A stretch of DNA of 64,000 nt from Ruminiclostridium herbifermentans (lineage in GTDB: Bacteria > Bacillota > Clostridia > Acetivibrionales > DSM-1351): assembly GCF_005473905.2 (NCBI RefSeq), contig NZ_CP061336.1, positions 914,501-978,500 on the forward strand, written 5' to 3'. This document shows positions 45,023 to 54,985 of this stretch, piece by piece. Both the position numbers and the translations under genes were made by a program. Within the stretch, counting starts at the first letter, position 1, and every line of letters begins with the position of its first letter. The notes under the pieces were generated by a model that was not told the DNA's origin, ran no database searches, and saw only the letters and a list, made by a program, of their open reading frames with translations.

Positions 45023-45430
45023 ATGGACTTAACTAATTTAAAAAGACAGCATAATGAGATAATAGAATTAGCAGGTTATATATTGAGTGATATAAAGAAT
45101 AATACAGTGGATAAAAACATTGATAATATTGTTAAGAGTATAAATACCATATCAGGCAAGTTAAAAATACATTTATTAAGTGAAGATGAGTGCTTATATC
45201 CAAACCTTTTAAGCAGCTCAGATGCAGCGCTAAATATGTTCGGAAAGAAATATTACGAAGAGATGAGTGAAGTTACTAAAGGATATGATGAGTATAAAGC
45301 AAAGTATAATACATCAAGCAAAATTAAGAAAAATATTGGAGATTTTAAAGAAGATACAGAAAGAATATTTAGCGCTCTTTCAAATAGAGTGGAAAGGGAA
45401 GAGACAGAACTTTATCCTCTTCTAGGCTAA
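45023..45430 (+). CDS. Hemerythrin-like HHE protein
   Basis: About 135 residues of the hemerythrin HHE-cation-binding family: LKRQHNEIIELAGYIL with the first His, KLKIHLLSEDECLYPNLLSS with His and Glu ligands, and REETELYPLLG at the C-terminus. It probably holds a di-iron site. It is the first gene of a four-gene unit with a DUF1858 protein and another hemerythrin. The start is taken at ATG 45023, as the ATG at 45017 is too close to the ribosome site. Confidence 0.85.
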   Translation: MDLTNLKRQHNEIIELAGYILSDIKNNTVDKNIDNIVKSINTISGKLKIHLLSEDECLYPNLLSSSDAALNMFGKKYYEEMSEVTKGYDEYKAKYNTSSKIKKNIGDFKEDTERIFSALSNRVEREETELYPLLG

Positions 45431-45520
45431 AAATAATTTTGGAACATATTAATATTTAAAATAGAATTGATAAACCTAAAAATTGAAATATGTATTTATT
45501 GATATATGGAGGAAAATAAA

Positions 45521-45715
45521 ATGAAAATATCTAAAGAAATGACCATCGGTGAAGTTGTTAGAAATTATCCTGAAAGCATTAAAATTCTGGCTGGTTTTGG
45601 TATGGGCTGCGTAGGATGCCCATCAGCTCAGGCTGAAACCGTAGAAGAAGCATGTCAAGTTCATGGAATAAATGTTGATGAAATTATAAAGGCATTGAAT
45701 GAATCTGTAAAATAA
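45521..45715 (+). CDS. DUF1858 (ScdA N-terminal-like) protein
   Basis: 64 residues: KISKEMTIGEVVRNYPESIK, ILAGFGMGCVGCPSAQAETV, EEACQVHGINVDEIIKAL. This is a DUF1858 domain with the conserved CVGC pair that forms the N-terminal part of ScdA/YtfE-type iron-sulfur-cluster repair proteins. The start is ATG 45521 behind GGAGG. It lies between two hemerythrin genes, which correspond to the other half of ScdA. Confidence 0.9.
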   Translation: MKISKEMTIGEVVRNYPESIKILAGFGMGCVGCPSAQAETVEEACQVHGINVDEIIKALNESVK

Positions 45716-45727
45716 GGGGAGAAAATT

Positions 45728-46348
45728 ATGAGTGCATTTTTAGGGAAAATCCATTATTGGCTTTACGATAAGATAAAATTACATGAAAAATTGATAGAAG
45801 CTATTGCAGAACTAGTTCAAATGAAGGGATATAACAGTGAGAATCTTTTAAGTGAAAGTCATGCTAAGTATGGATTCCCTGTAACAGGCTCACTAGAAAA
45901 TGAAATAGAACATTCAAATATTCATGGTTGGCTTCAGCAAAGAATAATAAGTGTAGAAACCAGATTAGCATATGTAGTAACTGACTTACTTAGGGATAAG
46001 ATTCTTACAAAAGAAGAGATTGCTGAGGTTTTTTATAAAAATGGAGCAAACGTAATGAAACAAAATGGAAATAAGGAAAGAACATCGGAGGAAATGTTTA
46101 AGCTTATTTTTGATAATATGCTTGAAGGAATGCCCTGCGACAGAGTAAGTGAAGTAATTGAAAGCAGTGAAACTATGATTGTTTGGAAGACTACCATAGA
46201 TATTCATAAAGCATACTGGGATAAGGTTCAGGGTGATGTTAAAAATTATTATTACTTTAGAGACGCTTGGATTAACGGATTCTTGAGTGATACAGGATAT
46301 AAATATACTAGTACAGAAAATAGTATAAATTCGATACAAAGGGTGTGA
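45728..46348 (+). CDS. Hypothetical protein of the hemerythrin operon
   Basis: 206 residues, helical, soluble, with no family I can name. Notable are several conserved-looking His and Glu residues (IHYWLYDKIKLHEK, EIEHSNIHGWLQQRI, DIHKAYWDKVQG), which could bind metal. It starts 12 bp after the DUF1858 stop with GGGGAG and ends 4 bp before the second hemerythrin gene, so it is clearly co-transcribed. A role in the same oxygen/NO or Fe-S repair function is inferred from the operon. Confidence 0.75.
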   Translation: MSAFLGKIHYWLYDKIKLHEKLIEAIAELVQMKGYNSENLLSESHAKYGFPVTGSLENEIEHSNIHGWLQQRIISVETRLAYVVTDLLRDKILTKEEIAEVFYKNGANVMKQNGNKERTSEEMFKLIFDNMLEGMPCDRVSEVIESSETMIVWKTTIDIHKAYWDKVQGDVKNYYYFRDAWINGFLSDTGYKYTSTENSINSIQRV

Positions 46349-46352
46349 TTTT

Positions 46353-46907
46353 ATGGATGGAATTGCTTTAATGGTTAATGAGCATAAAAACATTAAAAGG
46401 ATGTTAGAGGTCATAAGAAAAGCCTGCTTAGGCATTATGAATGGAAATGAAATTGACTATGCAGACTTTGAAGCTATGATTGACTTTGTGAGAAACTATG
46501 CTGATAAGCATCATCATGGAAAAGAAGAAAAAATTTTGTTTAATAGAATGGTAGATGAAATTGGAAGTGTAGCTGAAAAACTAATTAAGTATGGAATGCT
46601 TGTAGAGCATGACCTTGGAAGACTATATATGACTGAGCTTGAAGAAGCTTTGATCAAATTTAAAGCAGGTGATGCTGAAGCAAAACTTGATGTAATTGCA
46701 AACGCTGTTTCATATACTCATTTATTATCCAGACACATAGATAAAGAAGACAATGTTGCCTATACTTTCGCTAAAAGAGAATTAAGTGAAGAAACATTAA
46801 ATACTGTTAATAGTGAGTGTGATAAGTATGAAGAAGATATGAGCAAGATTGGATTCCAAAATAAGTATATTGAAATGTTAGAGCAGCTTGAGAAGAAATA
46901 TAAGTAG
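46353..46907 (+). CDS. Hemerythrin domain protein
   Basis: 184 residues with the hemerythrin fold signature: IALMVNEHKNIKRMLEVI, NYADKHHHGKEEKILFNRMV, LVEHDLGRLYMTELE and LLSRHIDKEDNVAYTFAKRE, giving the His/Glu/Asp ligands of a di-iron centre. This family (DcrH/HHE type) senses or binds O2 or releases iron for cluster repair. It is last in the four-gene unit and is followed by a strong terminator. Confidence 0.92.
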   Translation: MDGIALMVNEHKNIKRMLEVIRKACLGIMNGNEIDYADFEAMIDFVRNYADKHHHGKEEKILFNRMVDEIGSVAEKLIKYGMLVEHDLGRLYMTELEEALIKFKAGDAEAKLDVIANAVSYTHLLSRHIDKEDNVAYTFAKRELSEETLNTVNSECDKYEEDMSKIGFQNKYIEMLEQLEKKYK

Positions 46908-47068
46908 TTTACCTGCAAACTCAGTTCAAAATAAGGGAAGGGATGCGGACGTTTTCTTGGACTAGCTAGGGAATGTAAATATTTTTGTGTATGAAACCAC
47001 ATTATACTAGTATTTGGTTAAGTATTTCCTAAGAATTAACTAATAAATTTGATTTGTGTATTTAAACT

Positions 47069-47121
47069 ATTGCCATATATTCAAAAACACTTATGTGTTT
47101 AGAATATATGGCAATAATTTT
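47069..47121. terminator. Bidirectional terminator
   Basis: ATTGCCATATATTC at 47069-47082 pairs perfectly with GAATATATGGCAAT at 47102-47115; AAACAC/GTGTTT extends the stem inside. A T-run follows on the plus strand. It separates the hemerythrin operon from the convergent esterase gene. Confidence 0.85.
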
Positions 47122-47160
47122 TTACACTAATAATATAATTTTATATTCAGAGTATCGATT

Positions 47161-48729
47161 TTAGAATGATGATATGATACCAAGCAGATACTTTTTCATC
47201 ACTGCAAAGTCAAGAGCATCAACTTCGCCATTTCCATCTAAATCAGCTAATGCAGTGTTTTCAATTTCTTCTACACCCAATAGATGTTTCTTTATTAGCA
47301 TTAAATCTAATGAATCTATTGAACCATCAGAGTTAATATCACCTATTTTACCAACTGGAGTTGCTGATTTGACAAATTTGAACCAGTCTAAGTTCATTAA
47401 ATAATTACTTTCGCCAGTAAATTTGAGGTATACATCATGTATTCCAGTAACATTACTAATATCGCAAGATACATCTTTAAATATCTTCCATCCGCCTGTG
47501 TTAGACACAGCACATGTTCCAACTAATGTACCTGTTAGACTATCCAAACGAATCTCTATGTTTCCACCGTTTGATTCACTTCCTGCACTAGCTTGGAATC
47601 CAGTAGCACCGTCGCCAAAATCAACTTTGTAAACAGTGTAGTCTCCATTTTGGATAAATCCAATGTTTTTACCAGTATCAGATATATTGTCTTCAATCTC
47701 AACCCCATATTGGCTTATATAATCTTCTGCTTCAATTTTATTGAAAGCACTTACTGGTTCTACAGGTTCTGGAGGAGTATTATCTTGGAACAAATCTGGC
47801 AATATGTTATAAATATACTGATTAATATAACCCCACCAATGTGTACCACCATTAGCCACCATAAAATAGAAGTTTCCTTGTATAGGATCATTTGAATATA
47901 TGAAAGTATCTGTTAATTTTTTTAATTCATTAATTTGAGGTACCATATTAGGATATGCAATATCTTCACTTCCTGAAGCACAGAACAACTTGAAGTCATG
48001 TGGTGCTTTATAACCGGCTTTCTTTGCAACATTTGCCAGATAAGCTGCTGTTTCCGCGGCTTTATTATTACCTCCACCTATTGCCCAACAGTCACCGCTT
48101 AGAGGTATAAAATATTTAATATAGTCAAGGCAGTTAATATATGTATACCAGGTACATACTGAACCCATTGAGAATCCACCAAATGCCCTGTGATCTCTGG
48201 AAGCTTTCATATCCGCAGCACTGGTTGATTTTAAATATGTATTATATTTTGTTTCAACAAGCGGAATAAGAGTAGTGCTTAATTCTTGAGGGAAACCTGC
48301 AACATCATTATTACCTTTGTAGAATGATGGAGTAACAAATATAGCTGGTTTAATATCTCCCTTTGCAATCATATTATCAATGATTACTTTTAATTCCTTG
48401 TTCTGACCTGGTCCGCCAAATAATAGATTTTCATCTTCTCCGCCGCCGTGCATCAGATATACAACGTTATACTTCGTAGAAGTATCAGCCTGGTTATATC
48501 CGTAAGGCAGATAGACGTTAAAATACTTGGTATCGTTACCCCATTTGTAACTTAACCTTTCGATAGTACCTTGCTTTGAACTGATATTTTTGTACTCATT
48601 GGGAAGTGGCCTGTAAATCTTCTCACCAGCAGCAGATACTGGACTGCTTGCAGCAGCTACGATGCTGAGAGCCATGATACCCGAAAGAACAAAACACAAG
48701 CTCTTTTTTAAACCTTTTTTCAAAAACAT
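47161..48729 (-). CDS. Cellulosomal CE1 esterase with CBM6 and dockerin
   Basis: 522 residues. Signal peptide to about ASSPVSAA; CE1 feruloyl/acetyl-xylan esterase (about 36-315) with Ser187 in GGFSMGS, Asp256 in ASGSEDIAYP and His297 in GGTHWWG; CBM6 xylan-binding domain (about 328-460: KIEAEDYISQYGVEIEDN, VYLKFTGESNYLMNLDWFKF); C-terminal type I dockerin (GDINSDGSIDSLDLMLIKKH and ADLDGNGEVDALDFAVMKKY). It matches the CE1-CBM6-dockerin part of XynZ of A. thermocellus without the GH10 part. It releases ferulate from xylan side chains in the cellulosome. The start is ATG 48729 after GGGGGA. Confidence 0.95.
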   Translation of the reverse strand: MFLKKGLKKSLCFVLSGIMALSIVAAASSPVSAAGEKIYRPLPNEYKNISSKQGTIERLSYKWGNDTKYFNVYLPYGYNQADTSTKYNVVYLMHGGGEDENLLFGGPGQNKELKVIIDNMIAKGDIKPAIFVTPSFYKGNNDVAGFPQELSTTLIPLVETKYNTYLKSTSAADMKASRDHRAFGGFSMGSVCTWYTYINCLDYIKYFIPLSGDCWAIGGGNNKAAETAAYLANVAKKAGYKAPHDFKLFCASGSEDIAYPNMVPQINELKKLTDTFIYSNDPIQGNFYFMVANGGTHWWGYINQYIYNILPDLFQDNTPPEPVEPVSAFNKIEAEDYISQYGVEIEDNISDTGKNIGFIQNGDYTVYKVDFGDGATGFQASAGSESNGGNIEIRLDSLTGTLVGTCAVSNTGGWKIFKDVSCDISNVTGIHDVYLKFTGESNYLMNLDWFKFVKSATPVGKIGDINSDGSIDSLDLMLIKKHLLGVEEIENTALADLDGNGEVDALDFAVMKKYLLGIISSF

Positions 48730-49544
48730 AACATTTCCCCCTTAAATATTGAAATTTTTGAGTTTCACCCCTCTATAATAAAGACACGCTACTAAATTGC
48801 TTTTTCGTTTTAGCAAGTTGTTATTTTTTGTCTATAAACAAATTTGCATAAATTGAAAAAGTTATTTTTTACTGTTTCCGGGTTTATTTTGCAAAAAACA
48901 TTTTACCTTACCTAATCGAAGTTTGCAAAATTCTAGAGTGGTGTTTATAATCATTATACAACATTTTGTAAAAATATGAAAATAGTTTTAAAATATTTTG
49001 TCATTTGTGTAATTAATATTTTTAGGACTATTTATTTTTTGCATTTTTAATGAGTAAATATTGGGATATAAAGAGTTAATAGATTTTATATATCAGCATA
49101 TATCCAGTAGTTAATCTAATATATACATGAAATAAAAATAATCACCTTGAATTTATATATAATATCTTTAGGATATCAAGTTTATTGTGGGAAATATGGA
49201 AATAATACAGACTATATTAATAATTATAAACCTAATTATAAACTAAAAGTTTAATTTATTAATAAAGCAGTATAATATATATAGTAAGATATTTTAATTG
49301 TATAGCAGTGAATAGTTGGTTAACGTGTGAGATTTTACGGCTAAACCAAACGATATAGGCTTTAGTAAGCTTTTTACGATGGATTATAAATCTGGCATTA
49401 AGCGGTTTGCAAAGGTTTAGCAACTTTGTTTAATGATTTTGAAGTATTGGGGTTTGAACCTTAATCAAAGCTATACGTTTTAGCTGCTAATTGGATTTTG
49501 ATATTCCACAAATATTTTATAAATAAGAAAGCGGGGTAAATAAA
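48730..49544. other. Divergent intergenic region with a possible structured leader
   Basis: No gene is seen in 815 bp. GCTAAACC at 49340-49347 and GGTTTAGC at 49414-49421 enclose a small inner hairpin (GCTTtagtAAGC), about 130 bases before pepD. The rest is AT-rich promoter DNA for the two divergent genes. Confidence 0.4.
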
Positions 49545-51002
49545 ATGGCAGAAATACTTAAGGATCTTCAACCAGTTGAGGTATTTAAATACTTTGAAAA
49601 ATTATCGCAGATTCCTAGGGGATCAGGAAATGAAAAGGAAGTAAGCGATTATTTGGTGTCTTTCGCAAAAGAGCATCATCTAGAATATGTGCAGGACTCT
49701 GCATTAAATGTTGTTATAAGAAAGAAGGCAACACCAGGATTTGAGAACAGTCCATCTGTTGTTTTGCAGGGGCATATGGATATGGTATGTGAAAAAAATA
49801 AAGATGTAGACCATGATTTTACTAAGGATCCACTTAAGCTAAGAATAATTGATGATATGATTTATGCAACTGATACAACCTTAGGGGCAGATAACGGAAT
49901 TGCAGTTGCCATGGGATTAGCCATTTTGGCTTCTAACCAATATCAGCATCCAGCTATAGAATTGCTTGTTACAACTGCAGAGGAAACTGGAATGGATGGG
50001 GCAATGGCACTAGACCCTGAAGATGTAAAAGGAAGAATATTAATTAACATTGATTCTGAGGAAGAGGGAACACTATTGGTGAGTTGTGCAGGCGGGCTTA
50101 CAGCTAGAACCAAAATACCTGCTGTATGGGAAGATTTAGATGAAAACCGTATTCCATATATGATTAAAATTAGGGGCCTAAGGGGTGGACACTCTGGAAT
50201 GGAGATAGATAAGGAAAGAGGAAACTCCAATAAATTAATGGGTCGTATACTTATGTCTATTTTGTCAGAAATAGACTTAAGACTTATTTCAATAGATGGT
50301 GGTTCAAAGAATAATGCAATTCCTAGAGAAGCAGATGCTATTATTTTAGTTAAAGCTGATGATAAGACATTAGTTGAGAAAAAATTATTGGAAATTGAAA
50401 AGATATTTAAAACTGAAATGAGGGTATCAGACCCTGATGTAAGAGTGGAATTTGAAATCTTAACTAACAGTCCAACAAAAATGCTTTCCAAAACATCAAC
50501 TAATAATGTTATTAACTACTTGTACTTACTTATAAATGGTGTTACTTCTATGAGTATGGAAATTAAGGGTTTAGTAGAAAGTTCCTTGAACCTTGGAGTA
50601 GTTACCACTAATGAAGATTCGATAGTGTTTATTAGTTCAATAAGAAGTTCTGTTAAAAGCTTAAAAAATGAATTAACTAATAGACTTATTGTAACTGCTA
50701 AACTAAATGGTGGAAGTGTTGTTACAGAATCAGATTACCCCGAATGGTCATATAATCCTGATTCAAAAATTAGAACAATTTTTGAAGAAGTATATGAAAA
50801 AATGTACAAAACAAAGCCGCATATAGCTGCAATACATGCTGGGTTGGAGTGCGGCCTGTTTGCTGAAAAATTTGAACAATTAGATGCTATTTCTTTTGGG
50901 CCTAATTTATATGATGTGCATACGCCAAATGAACATATGAGTATTTCATCCGTTCAAAGAGTGTGGGAATATTTATTGGAGGTATTAAAAAATATAAAAT
51001 AA
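49545..51002 (+). CDS. pepD: Aminoacyl-histidine dipeptidase (M20, PepD)
   Basis: 485 residues, the usual PepD length. It hydrolyses Xaa-His and related dipeptides with two zinc ions. Metal and catalytic motifs in order: VVLQGHMDMVCEKN (His and the following Asp), TTLGADNGIAVAMG, TTAEETGMDGA, and IHAGLECGLF at the C-terminus; a dimerisation/lid domain lies between. It is cytoplasmic. The start is ATG 49545 behind GCGGGG. A broken prophage gene follows. Confidence 0.95.
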   Translation: MAEILKDLQPVEVFKYFEKLSQIPRGSGNEKEVSDYLVSFAKEHHLEYVQDSALNVVIRKKATPGFENSPSVVLQGHMDMVCEKNKDVDHDFTKDPLKLRIIDDMIYATDTTLGADNGIAVAMGLAILASNQYQHPAIELLVTTAEETGMDGAMALDPEDVKGRILINIDSEEEGTLLVSCAGGLTARTKIPAVWEDLDENRIPYMIKIRGLRGGHSGMEIDKERGNSNKLMGRILMSILSEIDLRLISIDGGSKNNAIPREADAIILVKADDKTLVEKKLLEIEKIFKTEMRVSDPDVRVEFEILTNSPTKMLSKTSTNNVINYLYLLINGVTSMSMEIKGLVESSLNLGVVTTNEDSIVFISSIRSSVKSLKNELTNRLIVTAKLNGGSVVTESDYPEWSYNPDSKIRTIFEEVYEKMYKTKPHIAAIHAGLECGLFAEKFEQLDAISFGPNLYDVHTPNEHMSISSVQRVWEYLLEVLKNIK

Positions 51003-51020
51003 TTTAGTTTTGTTAAGTTA

Positions 51021-51913
51021 AATTGCAGATGTTTCCCATGCAGAAGGAGCTAATACAAATGCAACTGGAAGTTATTCTCATACAGAAGGTGCTTGGACAA
51101 GAACTATGGACAATTTTCTCATGCAGAAGGATATGTGACAACAGCTAATGTATATTGTTCTCACGTAATGGGCAAGTACAATAAAACTTTGGCAGGAAAT
51201 CCTACATCCTTTTCTATAACATCTGATGCATTTACTATTGGTAACGGTGAATATCAAGCGGAAACCAATGCATTTAGAGTCACATTCGATGGGAAAACTT
51301 ATGGCTTATCTGCTTTTAATTCAACAGGCGCGGATTATGCTGAATTCTTTGAATGGGCAGATGGAAATATTGACAATGAAGATAGAGTTGGATACTTTGT
51401 AACGCTCGATGGAGATAAAATCCGAAAAGCTAAATCTTCAGATGATTATATTTTAGGTGTAGTTTCAGTAAATCCTTCTGTTATTGGGGATAATTATGCT
51501 GACGATTGGAGAGGCAAATATGTGACTGACAATGGGGACGTATTCAGTGCCATAATGTCGTTGTACCTGCTACATATAGAATTGTACATCATGATGCTGT
51601 CTATGAAGAGAATACTGATAGGATTTTAACCGAAGCCTATGATGAAGAAATCCTTGTAAATGAAGAACATACAGATTATGTTCCTATTTTAAACCCAGAC
51701 TGGGATCCATCTCAGGAATATATCCCAAGGGAGAAAAGAAAAGAATGGTCAGCTGTTGGTATGATGGGAAAACTCCTTGTAAGAGATGATGGCACTTGTC
51801 AGGTTAATGGCTTTTGTAAGCCCAATAATGCAGGAATTGCTACAACAGCTCCAAATGGATATAGAGTTATGAAAAGAGTATGTGAAAATATTATTCAAAT
51901 TCTTGTTAAGTGA
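51021..51913 (+). pseudogene. Prophage tail-type protein with peptidase G2 domain, frameshifted
   Basis: The sequence reads DVSHAEGANTNATGSYSHTE, shifts near 51100, continues YGQFSHAEGYVTTANVYCSH, ADYAEFFEWADGN, VGYFVTLDGDKIRKAKSSDD, shifts again near 51555, and ends PATYRIVHHDAVYEENTD, RKEWSAVGMMGKLLVRDDG, GYRVMKRVCENI. This is the SHAEG repeat stalk plus the intramolecular peptidase G2 domain of phage/tail-spike proteins such as Bacillus YomR-like proteins. At least two frameshifts and a missing start make it a pseudogene. No other phage genes adjoin it. Confidence 0.75.
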
Positions 51914-52200
51914 TTAGTAGTTTAAATTTTCCTGTTTTATTTGCTTGAATTTAACTTGAAACTACTCTTTAATGCTTTTTCACATTCAGATATCAAACTT
52001 TACTTAATTATAAAAACAGGATTTTTATGGCTGTAATTAAGTGGTTTTGAGGAAAAATAAGACTTAAAAATAAGCTTTTTATATGGTATAAACTGATATC
52101 TTAACTTAAGGTGATTACCTTAATTAAGACAATGGATTTTTAATTAATAAATATGCCAGCCTGCTATGTAGACTGGCATATCTTAAGAAATTATAAATTA
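51914..52200 (-). terminator. Terminator region of the GH10 gene
   Basis: ATATGCCAG at 52151-52159 and CTGGCATAT at 52173-52181 form a 9-bp stem; reading on the minus strand, a T-rich tract follows. Confidence 0.65.
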
Positions 52201-53481
52201 TTATTTAGTTTCAGCAGGGAATTTTGATATAATTCCAAGCAGATATTGCTTCATTATAGCGAAATCTAATGAATCTACTGTTCCACTGGCATCTAAGTCT
52301 GCTGCAATCATACCATTTTCAGCAGGGAATTTGGTAATGTTTCCGAGTAGATATTGCTTAATGAGTGAATAGTCTAATGCGTCTACACTGCCGCTAGCGT
52401 CAAGATCACCATATACTACTGTTGGAGTAGGTGAAGTAGCAAGAGCAGCTTGGAATGCATAATAAGCTGGTTTTGGATTATAGTTTCTGTCAAAGATTAA
52501 AGCATTATCTCTGCCTGGGAATGTTTGTGGTACCCAAGAATATTTATCAGTGAAGCCCCAAACCTGAATAGCTTTTACTGCAGGTTGTGCCATACATTTC
52601 TCGATAATATTCTTGTAGTAGCTAGCTTGTTTTTCAAGTTCAGCTGATGAAGGATTACTGGATATACGTACATCCATCTCAGTTACGTATATCTCTAAGC
52701 CTAAATCTGCAAAACGTTGCATATTTCTAGCAAAGTCATCATAATCAATTGCGTATTGTATATCTAAGTGCATCTGGAAACCTATACCATCTACAGGTAT
52801 ACCACGATTCTTAAAGTCTTTTAGCATGTTATAAGCAGCATCAGACTTAGGACCAGTATACTCAAGATTATAGTCGTTGTATATCAGCTTAGCACTAGGG
52901 TCAGCCGCTCTAGCACGAATAAATGCTTTTTCTATAAAGCTCTTACCCATAGTTCTATACCAGAATGAATTTCTATAGCTACCGTTTTCTTCAAAAACTT
53001 CATTGGCTACGTCCCAAACTAAAATTTGGCCTTTATAACGTCCCATTACCTTGTCAATATGATTGTTCATTGCAGACTCCATAGCGCTAGCGCTAAGATT
53101 CTGTATCCAACCTGGAGCTTGACTGTGCCATACAAAGGTATGTCCATGAATCTGATAATTGTTAGCTTTTGCCCAGTTTACAAGCTTATCTGCTTCATTC
53201 CAGTTAAAGTTATTCTGTGAAGGCTCTAGAGCATCCCATTTCATACAGTTTTCAGCAGTTACCAGATTAAATTCTGGAGTAGCAGTGCTGAGGAATTGAG
53301 CAGAATCTGACAATGTACTAAAACCACTTGGGAATTCAGTTCCTATAAGAACTCTGCTTTGAACATCCTTCAATCTTTTACCTGTTGGAGTAGCGGCGTC
53401 AGCTGGTGCTGAGAAAAACGTAAGTGCTGTCATACATACAGCAAGTGCCACTGATAATGATTTGATTCTTTTTCCTCTCAT
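52201..53481 (-). CDS. Cellulosomal GH10 endoxylanase with dockerin
   Basis: 426 residues. Signal peptide to about APADAA; GH10 domain (about 35-355) with acid/base Glu161 in VWDVANEVF and nucleophile Glu268 in IYVTEMDVR, plus the family blocks TAENCMKWD, HGHTFVWHSQ and WGFTDKYSW. The C-terminal dockerin has two near-identical calcium segments (GDLDASGSVDALDYSLIKQY and ADLDASGTVDSLDFAIMKQY). It cleaves internal beta-1,4-xylosidic bonds. There is no carbohydrate-binding module. The start is ATG 53481 with AAGGAGAG upstream. Confidence 0.96.
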   Translation of the reverse strand: MRGKRIKSLSVALAVCMTALTFFSAPADAATPTGKRLKDVQSRVLIGTEFPSGFSTLSDSAQFLSTATPEFNLVTAENCMKWDALEPSQNNFNWNEADKLVNWAKANNYQIHGHTFVWHSQAPGWIQNLSASAMESAMNNHIDKVMGRYKGQILVWDVANEVFEENGSYRNSFWYRTMGKSFIEKAFIRARAADPSAKLIYNDYNLEYTGPKSDAAYNMLKDFKNRGIPVDGIGFQMHLDIQYAIDYDDFARNMQRFADLGLEIYVTEMDVRISSNPSSAELEKQASYYKNIIEKCMAQPAVKAIQVWGFTDKYSWVPQTFPGRDNALIFDRNYNPKPAYYAFQAALATSPTPTVVYGDLDASGSVDALDYSLIKQYLLGNITKFPAENGMIAADLDASGTVDSLDFAIMKQYLLGIISKFPAETK

Positions 53482-54985
53482 AAATCGACTCTCCTTTAAT
53501 TTGATATAGTACTTGAAACTAGCAAACGGCGATTGACCCTATGTTACGTTTTATCCTATTTATGCCAAGCTACTCATTGACATGAAATATCGTTATAGCA
53601 TCGAACAAATATTTTGTTTTGTAAAATCAATTGATTATATTGAACTATCAGCACCTGCATCTACGACTGTTAACCCTTTATTTTATGGGAATTTGGTTAT
53701 TGAACCAGACATGCATTGCTTCACTAGTAAATAGCCAATTGAAATTACACTGCAGCGACTATCAAACTTACCGAATGCTATTCTTTTGTCTGTTCACCAA
53801 TAAAATGCCACTAGTTTGAATAAATAGTAATAGGTTATGCCGAAAACCTATTGCTTATTGATAATGTATATTGTATCGCTTACCATACAGGTTTTTGTCT
53901 ACCTGTTTCGTCAAACTGCATACAGCTGTAACGAAATAGGTCTTCAAATTCTATGTATGTATAATCGATACATAGATATCAATATACTCAGAACAAGCGT
54001 ATTTTTTGGTTATAGACATATTTATATACTTCTATAATAAGTACTCGTAAACATTTTTATTTTTTGGTCGCAGATATAAGGTTTGTAAAAAAATGGTTGA
54101 TAATGAATTTGTTAAAACAAGGACAGCTATAAGCATAAATATAAGTTTAATATTAATTTATTATGACATTGAACTTTTTGGGCAATAAAATTAATTGTTT
54201 TTGAAAATATAGTAATTTATATATATAATTATTTTATAAAAATAAGCGTAATTCTAAACTATAAGAACAATATAGTGATAAATAGTTTTTGGAAAAAATT
54301 TTGTTTTCATTTCTTTAGGCAAGTATATACTGTGAAAAGCGTAAATAGAAATGTAAGAAAAGTAACAAAGTTATATTTTCAACTTTTTTATATTTTACCA
54401 TTATATATCATAATAATAGTTCCGATATATTATTGGAAGTTTTATTAAATTTATTATTAATTTATATGGGTTTTGTTTTTTAATAAAATCATTTGATGTT
54501 CAGAGCCTTTAAACTATATGATTTTGCCCATTTTTAGTCGGTAGTTATGGATTTTTTATGTTAAAATAGTATACATAATAAGTATTCGTATCTGCTTTTT
54601 AAAAGGGGCAAGGTATACGCAAGGAGTATATTCTAACGGCTAGTCGAATTTTAATAAACAATGAAAATTCAGTTTGCATTAAATAGTTGAGCAACGTGGA
54701 ATGTATTATTAGTTTACCTTATTTAGTGCAGTATTGGGTGTAGGTGTTAAGTTTGACAAGTTTGGAAACATAGATTGTGCATAAATGGTCGTTTTCGTGC
54801 AGGGTAAAGTGAAAGTGCTTTTTCTATTCTAAAGGTGAAGTAGAATATTAAAAAAGCATATACATAAGTAAAGATATTTATTGCTAAATCTTGTGCAGCG
54901 TAAATATTGTTAGAAAAGTATATATAAAGGCTTAAGATAGGGGTTTTTATCAAAATTTGTACCCAAAAGGGCGTAGGAGTTTAAC
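53482..54985. other. 1.5-kb gene-free stretch with small dyads
   Basis: No convincing gene; two open frames at 53631 and 53837 lack ribosome sites and coding character. Dyads: AATAGGTT/AACCTATT at 53829-53852 and CTATGTAT/ATACATAG at 53951-53975. Near 54602-54645 GGGGCAAGGTATACgcaagg followed by AGTATATT is a possible short structured leader of the membrane-protein gene. Confidence 0.45.

Noticed and set aside
53631-54037. Two short plus-strand frames between GH10 and the membrane protein
   Set aside because: No ribosome sites, composition typical of AT-rich noise.
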